Shown here one piece after another: positions 34,894 to 44,001 of a stretch of DNA of 64,000 bases. Numbering within the stretch: position 1 is the first letter of the stretch; every line of letters begins with the position of its first letter. A program made the translations under genes and the position numbers. This DNA comes from Micromonospora zamorensis. GTDB lineage: Bacteria > Actinomycetota > Actinomycetes > Mycobacteriales > Micromonosporaceae. A model generated the notes under the pieces. The model was not told the origin of the DNA and did no database searches. It saw nothing but the letters and a program-made list of their open reading frames with translations. The stretch spans positions 3,782,001 through 3,846,000 of the forward strand of contig NZ_LT607755.1 of NCBI RefSeq assembly GCF_900090275.1. The letters run 5' to 3'.

Positions 34894-37800
34894 ACGGTTA
34901 CCGTCTGTCCCCCGTCCAGCGGCTCGCCTGGTCGGCCAAGCAGGACCTGGTCCGGGCGCGGGTGCGGTTGGACCGCCCGCTGGACCGGGCCCGGTTGCAG
35001 AGCGCCCTGGACGCGGTGGTGGCCCGGCACGAGGCACTGCGCCTGACCCTGGTGCACCACCCGGGTCTGCGGGTGCCGATGCAGGACGTCGACGACGACC
35101 GCAGCGTCACCGTCGGCGCGCAGGGCGAGCTGTCGGTGACCCTCACCGACGATGCGCTGGAGCTGACCGCCACCCCGCTGATCGCCGACCCGGCCAGCCT
35201 GCGTCTGGTCCTCGCCGACCTGGCCCGGGGGTACGCCGGCGAGACGTTGCCGCAGGATCCGGAGGCGTTGCAGTTCCTCGACGTCGCCGAGTGGCAGCTT
35301 GAGGAGCGCGAGCAGGCACCGGCCACCGCCGCGCCGACAGTGCCGGCCGCTCGACTGGTCACCCCGCACGGGGACGACCCGACGGCCGTGGTGTCCGCGA
35401 CCGTTTCCGCCGCCGAGCTGACCGACGTGGCGCGGACCGCCGGTGTCGAGCCGGAAACCGTGCTGCTGGCCGCGTGGGCGCTCGCGGTGTCCCGCCGCGC
35501 CGAGGCACCGGAGGGCGCCGACGAGGTGGACCTGGTGCTGGCCCGGTGGAGCGACGGCCGCCATGCCGCTGGCACCGCCGAGGTGGTGGGTCCGCTGGGT
35601 GGCTACGGCCCGATCCGGTTGGCCCTGCCGCTGCCCACCACGCCCGCCGACCTGCTGGCCGTCGTCCGCGCGGCCGAGAGCACCGCCGACGACACGTTCC
35701 ACCTGGTCGACCCGGTGGACGAGCAGTCCGGGGCGGTGGCGGGCTTCGCGGTGCCCCCGGCTGCCGCGCCGGCCACTGTGGCCGGGCTCGGTGGAGTCGC
35801 CGTGCACGTCGTCACCCAACCGGCGGCGGCCGGCCCGCAGCTGACAGTGCTGGCCGAGGGCGACCGGGTCACCTTGGACGTGGTCGGCGGCCAGTGGCTG
35901 CTCGACGCGCTGCTGGCGGTCCTGCGGACCCTGCCCGCCGCGCTCTCCGGCGCCGACGTGCCGTCGGTGCTCGGCGAGGCCGAGGGCCGCTGGCTGACCG
36001 ACGCGGCGGGAACACCGTCGCAGGCGTCGGCGCGTACCCTCGTGGACCTTTTCGACGCGGGCCTGGCGGGGATGAACGAGCAGGCCGTGGCGGTGGTCGA
36101 CGCGGACGGCGCGTACACGGTCGGTGAGCTGCGGGAACGGGCCGCGCGGGTGGCCGGGGCCCTGGCCGCGCACGGCCTGTCCGGCGCCCCGGTCGGCGTG
36201 CTGGCCGACCGGTCCCGGGACACCGTCGTGGCGTTCCTCGGCGTGCTGCGCGCGGGGGCGGTCTTCGTGCCGTTGGACCCGGACGCCCCGCCCCGGCGGC
36301 TCGCCGCGCAGATCCGCGCGGTCGGCGCGGAGGTCGTCGTGGGCGACGGCGGTGCGGGGACCGTGACCGTCGGCGACCTCGTCGCGGCCGGCGACCGCCC
36401 GCCCGCCGCGGTGCCGACCCCGACCGACCCGGCGTACGTGATCTTCACGTCCGGCTCCACCGGCACTCCCCGACCGGTGCAGGTGTCGCACGGCGCCGCC
36501 GCGCATCTGGCCGACGCCTTGGAGCAGGTCGTGTACGCGGACAGCCGCCCCGGTCTGCGGGTGGCGGTGAACGCCCCGATCACCTTCGACGCCAGCGTGA
36601 AGCAGCTCGTGCAGCTCGGCCACGGCCGCAGCCTCTACCTGGTGCCCGAGCAGGTCCGCCGGGACGGGGCGGCACTGGCTGCCACGCTGGCCGACCACGC
36701 TGTCGACGTGCTCGACCTGACCCCCTCTCAACTACGCATCCTGCTCGCCGGGGCGGGTGACATCCGGCTGCCCGGCCTGCTGCTGCTCGGCGGCGAGGCG
36801 ATCGCACCCGACCTGTGGGAGACCCTCGCGGCGCTGCCCGACGTCCGGGCGGTCAACCTGTACGGCCCGACCGAGTGCACGGTGGACACCACTGCGGCGC
36901 ACGTGCGTGCCGGGGAGGCCCCGACGATCGGCCGACCCCTGCCCGGCGTCGTGGTGTGGGTGCTCGACGAGCAGCTGCGCCCGGTGCCGCCGGGCGTGGC
37001 CGGTGAACTCTGCGTCAGCGGCCCGCAGCTCGCCGACGGTTACCGGGGCGACCCGGAGGCCACCGCCCGGCGGTTCGTGACCGTGGCGCTGCCGTCCGGG
37101 CGCACCGAGCGGGTGTACCGCACCGGCGACCGGGTCCGCTTCGACGCCGACCGGCGGCTGCGCTACCTGGGTCGGCTCGACGACCAGGTGAAGATCCACG
37201 GGTTCCGGGTGGAGCCGGGCGAGATCGCGGCCGCTCTTCGCGAGCACCCGGAGGTGGCCGACGCCGCGGTGGTGGCCCGCGACGACGACCGGCACGGCGA
37301 CCGGCTCGTCGCCTACGTCCGCCCGGGTGACGCGCCGACCACTGTGGACGTCGACCGGGTCGCCGGGGTCAACCCCCACGAGACCCGCTACCTGCACGAC
37401 GAGATCTTCGTCCAGCAGGTCTACCTGCGCGACGGCATCGTGCTGCGGCCCGGAGCCACCGTCCTCGACGTGGGCGCGAACATCGGCATGTTCTCGCTGT
37501 TCGTGAACGCCGTCTGCCCGGACGCCACGATCCACGCGTTCGAGCCGGTGCCGTCGGTGGCCGACCTGCTGCGCCGCAACGTCGCCGAGTTCGGCGTGCC
37601 GGCCACCGTGCACGCCGTCGGGCTGTCCCGGGCTGCCGGGGAGGTGTCCTTCACCTACTACCCGGGCTACTCGATGATGTCCGGCCACGCCGCGTACGCC
37701 GACCCGGACGCCGAGGTGGCGGTGATCAAACGGTTCCTCGCCAACGAACGCGACGCCGGCGCCGACCGCGAGGTGCTGCTCGGCCGGGTCGACGAACTGC

Positions 37801-40169
37801 TCGCGGAACGCTTCGCCGGCCGGGAGCTCACAGTGCCGGTCCGGCCGCTGTCGGCGTTCCTCGACGAGCTCGCCCCGGAACGGATCGACCTGCTGAAGAT
37901 CGACGTACAGCGGGCCGAGGCGGACGTGCTCGCCGGGCTGGACGATCGGCACTGGCCGCTGGTCGCGCAGGTCGCCATGGAGGTGCACGACGCGCCCGGC
38001 ACCGACGCCGAGGGCCGACTGGCCGAGCTGGTCGCCACCTTCGAGGCGCGTGGCTTCGACGTGGTGACCCGGCAGGACGACCTGCTGATCGGCACCGACC
38101 GGCACACCCTGCACGCCGTACGCCCCGAGTACGCCGCCGATCCACGCCCGGCCGTGGTCGTCCCGGCCGGGCCGACGGCAGGGCCCCTCGACGAACGGCT
38201 CACCGGCTGGCTGGCCGACCGGCTCCCGGCCCACCTGGTCCCGGCGGCGGTGGTGCTCCTCGACGAACTGCCGCTGACCCGCAACGGCAAGCTCGACCAG
38301 GCGGCGCTGCCCGTGCCCCGCCTCGACCGGCCGCACGGCGGCACTGTGGTGGCGCCTGCCGACCGGGCCGAACAGATCCTCGTCGAGGCGTGGCGCGAGG
38401 TGCTCGGGGTGGCGACCGTCGGCGTGACGGACAGCTTCTTCGCGCTCGGCGGCGACTCCATCCGCAGCATCCAGATGCAGGTCGCCGCGAACAAGCGAGG
38501 GCTGTCCTTCCGGCTCAGCGACATCTTCACGTACCAGACGATCCGCGAGCTGGTCACGCACGGCGAGATCACCCTCGCCGGGACCGACGCGGTGGCCGGC
38601 TCGGCGTCGGTCCCGGCCGGACGCTTCACTCTGGTGGCCGCCGCCGACCGGGAGCTGCTGCCCGCCGGGCTGGCCGACGCGTACCCGATGACGACCCTCC
38701 AGCAGGGCATGGTCTACCACTGTGAGCTGACCGGCGACCCGGCGATGTACCACAACGTCACCGCGCACCGGATCGCCGCGTCGTTGGACGCGCCCGCGCT
38801 GCGGCGCGCGCTGGGCGGTCTGGTGGCCGCCCATCCGGTGCTGCGGACCGGGTTCGCGCTGGGCGCGTACTCCGAGCCGTTGCAGCTCGTGCACGCCGAC
38901 GTGCCGGTCGAGGTGCCGGTGACGGATCTGACCGGTGTCGAGGCACAGACCCGCCGCGCCCGGATCGACGCACTCGTGGCGGCCGACCGGGTACGTCCCT
39001 TCGACCTGGCCCGACCGCCGCTGCTGCGGTTGCACGCCGTTCGGGAGGACGCCGACGCGTTCACCCTGATCATCGCCGAGTACCACGCCATCCTCGACGG
39101 CTGGAGTCTGCACCTGTTCCGTACCGACCTGCTCGCCGCGTACGACCGGGAGCGGGCCGGCGCCTCTCATCCGGCCCGCCCCGGCCTGCCGTTCCGGGAG
39201 TACGTGGCCGCCGAGCGACGGGCCCGGACCGATGAGGCCAGCCGCCGGTTCTGGCTGGACGGTCCCGCCGCGGCGCCGCCGCTGCTGCTCGGCGGGGCAG
39301 CCCCACGGACCACCACCACCCAGCAGGTGCCACTGCGAGCCGGCACCACCGAGGCGGTCACCGAGGCGGCCCGGGCCGCCGGCGTACCCGTCAAGTCCTG
39401 GCTGCTCGCCATCCACCTGCGGATGCTCGGCGAACTCACCGGCCGCGACGACGTGGTCAGCGGACTGGTGGTCGGTGGGCGGCCGGAGGGCGAGGGCAGC
39501 GACGCCACCCTCGGGTTGTTCCTCAACACCCTGCCGGTCGGTGCGGAGCTGGGCACCCGTTCGCTGGCCGAGCTGGCCGCCGAGGTGTGGCGGGCCGAAC
39601 GGGACATGATGGGACACCACCGCTTTCCGCTGGCGGAGATCGTCCGGGCCGGAGGGGTCGGACCGTGCTTCGACCACTTCTTCAACTGGACGCACTTCAC
39701 CAACGACCCGGCCGGTGGTGGCCCCCGCATCGTGGACAGTCGGGGCGTCACCGTCGACGTGGCGTTCAGCCTCGCCGTCGACGCCGAGCTGGACGCGGAC
39801 ACCGGCCGCCTCGCCCTCACCCTCCAGTACGACCACCGCACCGTCGCCGGGGACCGGGTCGACGCGTTCGCCGATGGCTTCCGTCGCCTGCTGGCGGCCG
39901 ACCCGCACGCGCCGCTGCCCGCCGTTGCCAGCGGTGGGCAGGCGGCCGGCGATGCGTGGGCGACCCGGGTGGCGGCGGCCTGGCAGGAGGTGCTCGGGGT
40001 CGCGCCGGATGATCCGGCGACCGGATGGTCGGCCGCCGGCGGTGACTCGCTGCGCGCGCTGCGGCTGGTCACCATGCTGCGGCAGCGTCACGGCAGCGAC
40101 CTCACGCTGCCCGAGTTCGTGACGCTGGGCAGTTACGGCGCACTGGTGGACCGGGTGGCCCGGTCATGA
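34890..40169 (+). CDS. AmbE-like NRPS, degenerate C-A(Glu)-FkbM methyltransferase-T-C-T
   Basis: 1,759 residues, GTG start overlapping the oxygenase stop. The N-terminal C domain (1-370) lacks the His motif (ELTATPLIADP instead) and should be inactive. The A domain (about 385-825, resuming at 1105-1140 with LTRNGKLDQ) has pocket residues D-A-K-D-L-G-L-V-D, one change from the Glu code. A class I methyltransferase of FkbM type (about 825-1071; VLDVGANIGMFSL, LLKIDVQRAE) is inserted ahead of the last A-domain motif. Then come T (S1190), C (H1399 and D1403 in EYHAILDGW, first His replaced by Tyr) and T (S1720 in GGDSLRAL). This matches AmbE except that the terminal TE is absent. The second T has no A domain of its own and, as in AMB, may be loaded with Ala by the AmbB-like protein. 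Confidence 0.9.
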   Translation: MNGYRLSPVQRLAWSAKQDLVRARVRLDRPLDRARLQSALDAVVARHEALRLTLVHHPGLRVPMQDVDDDRSVTVGAQGELSVTLTDDALELTATPLIADPASLRLVLADLARGYAGETLPQDPEALQFLDVAEWQLEEREQAPATAAPTVPAARLVTPHGDDPTAVVSATVSAAELTDVARTAGVEPETVLLAAWALAVSRRAEAPEGADEVDLVLARWSDGRHAAGTAEVVGPLGGYGPIRLALPLPTTPADLLAVVRAAESTADDTFHLVDPVDEQSGAVAGFAVPPAAAPATVAGLGGVAVHVVTQPAAAGPQLTVLAEGDRVTLDVVGGQWLLDALLAVLRTLPAALSGADVPSVLGEAEGRWLTDAAGTPSQASARTLVDLFDAGLAGMNEQAVAVVDADGAYTVGELRERAARVAGALAAHGLSGAPVGVLADRSRDTVVAFLGVLRAGAVFVPLDPDAPPRRLAAQIRAVGAEVVVGDGGAGTVTVGDLVAAGDRPPAAVPTPTDPAYVIFTSGSTGTPRPVQVSHGAAAHLADALEQVVYADSRPGLRVAVNAPITFDASVKQLVQLGHGRSLYLVPEQVRRDGAALAATLADHAVDVLDLTPSQLRILLAGAGDIRLPGLLLLGGEAIAPDLWETLAALPDVRAVNLYGPTECTVDTTAAHVRAGEAPTIGRPLPGVVVWVLDEQLRPVPPGVAGELCVSGPQLADGYRGDPEATARRFVTVALPSGRTERVYRTGDRVRFDADRRLRYLGRLDDQVKIHGFRVEPGEIAAALREHPEVADAAVVARDDDRHGDRLVAYVRPGDAPTTVDVDRVAGVNPHETRYLHDEIFVQQVYLRDGIVLRPGATVLDVGANIGMFSLFVNAVCPDATIHAFEPVPSVADLLRRNVAEFGVPATVHAVGLSRAAGEVSFTYYPGYSMMSGHAAYADPDAEVAVIKRFLANERDAGADREVLLGRVDELLAERFAGRELTVPVRPLSAFLDELAPERIDLLKIDVQRAEADVLAGLDDRHWPLVAQVAMEVHDAPGTDAEGRLAELVATFEARGFDVVTRQDDLLIGTDRHTLHAVRPEYAADPRPAVVVPAGPTAGPLDERLTGWLADRLPAHLVPAAVVLLDELPLTRNGKLDQAALPVPRLDRPHGGTVVAPADRAEQILVEAWREVLGVATVGVTDSFFALGGDSIRSIQMQVAANKRGLSFRLSDIFTYQTIRELVTHGEITLAGTDAVAGSASVPAGRFTLVAAADRELLPAGLADAYPMTTLQQGMVYHCELTGDPAMYHNVTAHRIAASLDAPALRRALGGLVAAHPVLRTGFALGAYSEPLQLVHADVPVEVPVTDLTGVEAQTRRARIDALVAADRVRPFDLARPPLLRLHAVREDADAFTLIIAEYHAILDGWSLHLFRTDLLAAYDRERAGASHPARPGLPFREYVAAERRARTDEASRRFWLDGPAAAPPLLLGGAAPRTTTTQQVPLRAGTTEAVTEAARAAGVPVKSWLLAIHLRMLGELTGRDDVVSGLVVGGRPEGEGSDATLGLFLNTLPVGAELGTRSLAELAAEVWRAERDMMGHHRFPLAEIVRAGGVGPCFDHFFNWTHFTNDPAGGGPRIVDSRGVTVDVAFSLAVDAELDADTGRLALTLQYDHRTVAGDRVDAFADGFRRLLAADPHAPLPAVASGGQAAGDAWATRVAAAWQEVLGVAPDDPATGWSAAGGDSLRALRLVTMLRQRHGSDLTLPEFVTLGSYGALVDRVARS

Positions 40170-41359
40170 CCGGTCTCAGCACCTCCGCCGTGCACGGCGA
40201 CGACGGACTGGTCCCGGGCGGAGCCGTCGCGCCGCCGATCGTGCAGAGCGTCACCTTCAGCGCCGACTCCGACGAGCAGTTCACCGCGATCGCCACCGAG
40301 ACGCGGGGCAGCGCCTTCTACACCCGCTACGGCAACCCGAACCACGCCCAGGTGGCCGCCGTCGTCGCCGAGCTGGAAAGCGCCGAGACGGGGCTGGTCA
40401 CCGCCTCCGGGATGGGGGCGGTCAGCACCATCGCGCTGGCCCTGCTCTCCGCCGGCGACCACGTGGTGGTGCAGCGCAGCACGTACGGCGGCACCACCTC
40501 GCTCACCACCGGCCTGCTGTCCCGGTTCGGGGTGTCGTACACCCAGGTGGACCAGACCGACACCGAGGCGTTCGCGCGGGCGATCCGGCCGCGGACGCGG
40601 CTCGTGCTGGTGGAGACGCCGAGCAATCCACTGCTGGAGCTGACCGACCTCACCGCAGTGGTGGAGCTGGCCCACGCGGCCGGCGCGCTGGTGGTGGTCG
40701 ACAACACCTTCGCCACACCGGTCAACCAGCGTCCGATGGCAGCCGGGGCGGACCTGGTCTGGCACAGCGGCACCAAGTTCCTCGGCGGCCACTCCGACGT
40801 GTCGGCGGGAGTGGTCGTCGGCTCAGCCGAGTTGGTCGAGCGGGTGTGGCAGACGGCCATCGTCACCGGCGCCACCCTCGGCCCGGTGGACGCGTGGCTG
40901 CTGCTGCGCGGCATCCGTACGCTGCCGCTGCGGGTGGAGCGGCACAACGCCAACGCCCTGGCCCTGGCCCACGCGTTGGAGGAGCATCCGGCGGTGGCCC
41001 GGGTCCGTTACCCCGGGCTGCCGTCGCACCCGCAGCACGCGTTGGCGCGGCGGCAGATGACCGGCTTCGGCGGGGTGCTCAGCGTCGACCTGAGGGCCGG
41101 GCGGGCCGGAGCCGCCGCACTGCTGGACGGGCTGCGGCTGGCCAAACGGGCGGCCAGCCTCGGCAGCGTCAGCACGCTGGTGGTGCACCCCCGGTCGATG
41201 TGGGCGGGCATCGTGGACCCCGAGCAGTTGGCCGCGACCGGCATCGGGGACGGGCTGGTGCGCGTCTCCACCGGCATCGAGGACACCGCCGACCTGGTGG
41301 CCGACTTCCTCGCCGCGGCGGACAAGGCTACCGCGGCGAGGGATTCCGCTGCCGACTGA
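40166..41359 (+). CDS. Cystathionine gamma-synthase-like PLP enzyme in the biosynthetic operon
   Basis: 397 residues, ATGA overlap with the AmbE-like gene, so part of the operon. Cys_Met_Meta_PP family: FYTRYGNPNH near residue 52, PLP-stacking region ASGMGAVS, VDNTFATP with the pyridine-binding Asp, and the Schiff-base lysine K204 in HSGTKFLGGHSD. C-terminal blocks GLPSHPQH, SLGSVSTLVVHP and VRVSTGIED are all intact, so it should be active. Relatives catalyse gamma-replacement or elimination through a vinylglycine-like intermediate. Here it may supply or modify the unusual amino acid, add a nucleophile to it, or be an insensitive duplicate of a primary-metabolism target. The specific reaction is unknown. 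Confidence 0.9.
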   Translation: MTGLSTSAVHGDDGLVPGGAVAPPIVQSVTFSADSDEQFTAIATETRGSAFYTRYGNPNHAQVAAVVAELESAETGLVTASGMGAVSTIALALLSAGDHVVVQRSTYGGTTSLTTGLLSRFGVSYTQVDQTDTEAFARAIRPRTRLVLVETPSNPLLELTDLTAVVELAHAAGALVVVDNTFATPVNQRPMAAGADLVWHSGTKFLGGHSDVSAGVVVGSAELVERVWQTAIVTGATLGPVDAWLLLRGIRTLPLRVERHNANALALAHALEEHPAVARVRYPGLPSHPQHALARRQMTGFGGVLSVDLRAGRAGAAALLDGLRLAKRAASLGSVSTLVVHPRSMWAGIVDPEQLAATGIGDGLVRVSTGIEDTADLVADFLAAADKATAARDSAAD

Positions 41360-41381
41360 GCTCGAACCGGCGACCCGGGCG

Positions 41382-41439
41382 GCCGGCTCACCCACCACCG
41401 GGACGGAGACGTCCCGGCCCGACCGCAGGGTGAGCCGGC
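41382..41439. terminator. Nested double hairpin between convergent operons
   Basis: An outer perfect 12-bp stem (41382-41393 with 41428-41439, GCCGGCTCACCC and complement) encloses an inner 8-bp stem (41398-41405 with 41410-41417, CCGGGACG and complement, GAGA loop). It starts 23 bp after the last biosynthetic gene and ends 4 bp before the stop of the convergent gene. Strong bidirectional termination is expected. Confidence 0.75.
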
Positions 41440-41442
41440 GGG

Positions 41443-44001
41443 TCAGGCAGCCAGCGCGGTGGCGAGTCTGCGGGCCTCGGTCACCAACCGGCTCGTGCCG
41501 CCGCGCGCCACCACGTCAGCCAGCCCCGGCACCTCGATGAGCACACCGGTCGCACCGGCCGCCTCGGCCGCCTCGGCCGCCAGATTGAGCAGGTCGGGCG
41601 TGCCGCGAGGTGGGGTGGGTGCGGCCAGCATCGGTGGCAGCGCGGCGGCGAGCAACCGCCAGACGCTCAGGCGGGCACCGGCCGCCATCGCGTCGCGCAG
41701 CGGTGTCGCCACCCGGGTCAGCGTCAGCTGGCCGTCCGCCGCCAACACGCCCAACTGGCCGCCGACACCGGGAGAATCGAGGTCGCCGGCGGCTGCCAGC
41801 ATCAGTAGGGCGTCGAGGGCGGCCACCCGGTCCACCTCGTGCCGGGCACACAGCCCGTACGCCAGCGCCAGGTCGAGCGCCGGGCCGCCCTCGCCGGTGC
41901 ACTCGGCGAGCACCGGCAGGACCATGGCGAAATCCCGTGCGTCCTCCTGCGCGGCGCTGGCGATCTCAGGCAGGAGGTGGGCGGCGACCAGGCCCCGGTG
42001 CCCCGGCAGCAGCGCTGGCCACAGGTTGCTCCAGCGGTGCGGCCCTCGTCCGATCGGGTGCGCCGGCACGGTGAGGAGTCCGAGCGGGTCCGCTGCGCCC
42101 TCGGGCGGGGCGCTCGTGACGACGGTGCGTCTGACCGGTAGCTGGTCGAAGCCGTAGTCCCAGTTGCGTCTGCGCTCACGCCGACCGACGGTGACCACCT
42201 CGTGGACCGGTGCCGGCAGGGCGTCGCCGCGCAGCCAACTGGCCAGTTCGTCGCCGGCCGGGGTGCCGAGCGCGGCGGCCCGGGTCGCCAGCGCCTCGTC
42301 CACGCCGACGGGCAGCCGCAGCAGGGCCTGGGTGAGATCCCACCGCCACACCGGACGGTCCCCGAGTGCGGCCAGCCGTTCATAGAGCGCGATCGCGTCG
42401 AGGGCCCCGGTGACGGACGTCGGGGCGGCCAGCAGCCCGGGGTCGTTCCGTCCGTCCAGGCGCTGCCCGATCTCCGCGATCCGGGCGCAGTAGACCAGCG
42501 TGAGCGCGGACCCGTGGGGCGGCTCGACCGCCGGCCGGTTCCGGAACGGCCGCATCGTCCGGGTCAGTGACTGGCTGAGAATTCTGGACCACTTGTCGCG
42601 TCGGGTGGCCGCCTCGCCGGGTGCGGCGGCGGCCAGCAGAACGCCGTTCAGTTGGACCAGGACGTTGAACTCCGCCCACTCGTGGTCCCAGGCACCCACC
42701 TCGGCCCGCCGCAGCACCGGCAGTAGGGCGGTGGCCAGCCGGTCCCGGTCGGTGGTGGTCAATCGGACCAGCCCGTCGAGGACCCGCTCCAGGGTCGACG
42801 AGGGCCAGCGCTGGGCGTGCAGCACGGCGACTTCCTCGACCAGTTCGTCCACCTCGGTGATCGGTGACGGAGCGGGTGCGGGCGACACCGGCGGGGGCAG
42901 CTCGTCGTCGGCCACTGCCACGGTGACCGTGGCGACCAGCCGATGGCCGTGCCGCTGCGCCAACGTCGCCGCGCGGTCGCGCAGGTCGGCGGCGGGATGT
43001 TCGGCACCCGACGCGAGTGCCTCGGCGATGTCGGCTGCCCGCTCGGGGTTCTGCCGGGCCAGTCTGTCCAACCAGGACAGCTGCGCCCGCACCAGCACCT
43101 TCTCCGGTCGGCCCAACACGACCCGCGAGGCGTCCAGCAGCGACTCGAACTCCACCTCGCGGCCCGAGTCGCGCAGCGCCCGCTGCGCGAGGCCGGCCAC
43201 CGGCCCCGGTCCGTCGGTGAGCAGCCGCAGGTACGTGCTCGCCCGCGCCGCCACCTCGTCCGGGCTGGGTCCAAGCTGCTCGTGCAGGGCGAGGAACGGA
43301 CGCAGCGCTCCGGGTCGGTCCCCGCGCAGGAGGCGGCCGAGAACCCCGTCCAGCAACGCCATCCGGTCGAGTCGACCCTCCATCGCGAGCGCCGCCAACG
43401 TCGGGGTCACCGCCTGCCCGGAGCCGGTGAAGGCCAGGTCCGCGCCGATCCCGTCGACCTCGAACAGGCGGGGCACCAGCGCGTCCAGGAACGGGTCGGC
43501 GCGCAGCCGGTCGAGCATCGGCACCTGCTGGCGCCCCTCGGCCGACCGCACCCACCACATCGAATGCGCCCAGCCGGCGACGAACGCGTCCCCGGTCGGC
43601 GGTGGCGCCTTCTCCGCCAGCAGCAGGTCCGCGATGAAGTGCCACCCGTCCCACGCTCGGCTGCGGGGCAGCCGCTCGGCCAGCCGGTACGCGAGGTCGG
43701 CCAGCCAGGGCACGCCCCGCTGCCGCGCTGCGGCGACCACCAGCTCGGAGTCGACGTCCTCCAACGTGACCGACCGCCGACCGAGCAGGGCCGCGGCCTT
43801 CGTCGCGGTGCTCAGCGTGCCCACGGCGGCCACCGCCAGCGCGGTCGCCTCCTTCCCCCACCACCAGTTGTCCCGCCGACGTCGGACGTGGGCGACCAGT
43901 TCGTCACCGAGCGCCCGCCGGGCCGGCTCGTCCAGCGTGTGCAGCGCTGCCTCGACGGTGCTCACGTCACCACGGATCAGCGCCCGGAAGAAGCCAGTCA
44001 C
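41443..44001 (-). CDS. Large helical protein of unknown function (DUF6493-like), partner of SWIM protein
   Basis: 852 residues from GTG 44001, chosen for the GGAGG box before it and the GTGA overlap with the upstream SWIM gene. Almost entirely predicted alpha-helical, with repeated Leu/Ala/Arg segments suggesting HEAT- or ARM-like repeats; a short acidic Pro-rich break (residues about 395-410, PPPVSPAPAPSP) separates two halves. No catalytic motif is seen. Pairs of a SWIM zinc-finger protein and such a long protein are common in actinomycetes, and similar proteins are labelled DUF6493; I recall this only as a resemblance. The function is unknown. Confidence 0.8.
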   Translation of the reverse strand: MTGFFRALIRGDVSTVEAALHTLDEPARRALGDELVAHVRRRRDNWWWGKEATALAVAAVGTLSTATKAAALLGRRSVTLEDVDSELVVAAARQRGVPWLADLAYRLAERLPRSRAWDGWHFIADLLLAEKAPPPTGDAFVAGWAHSMWWVRSAEGRQQVPMLDRLRADPFLDALVPRLFEVDGIGADLAFTGSGQAVTPTLAALAMEGRLDRMALLDGVLGRLLRGDRPGALRPFLALHEQLGPSPDEVAARASTYLRLLTDGPGPVAGLAQRALRDSGREVEFESLLDASRVVLGRPEKVLVRAQLSWLDRLARQNPERAADIAEALASGAEHPAADLRDRAATLAQRHGHRLVATVTVAVADDELPPPVSPAPAPSPITEVDELVEEVAVLHAQRWPSSTLERVLDGLVRLTTTDRDRLATALLPVLRRAEVGAWDHEWAEFNVLVQLNGVLLAAAAPGEAATRRDKWSRILSQSLTRTMRPFRNRPAVEPPHGSALTLVYCARIAEIGQRLDGRNDPGLLAAPTSVTGALDAIALYERLAALGDRPVWRWDLTQALLRLPVGVDEALATRAAALGTPAGDELASWLRGDALPAPVHEVVTVGRRERRRNWDYGFDQLPVRRTVVTSAPPEGAADPLGLLTVPAHPIGRGPHRWSNLWPALLPGHRGLVAAHLLPEIASAAQEDARDFAMVLPVLAECTGEGGPALDLALAYGLCARHEVDRVAALDALLMLAAAGDLDSPGVGGQLGVLAADGQLTLTRVATPLRDAMAAGARLSVWRLLAAALPPMLAAPTPPRGTPDLLNLAAEAAEAAGATGVLIEVPGLADVVARGGTSRLVTEARRLATALAA

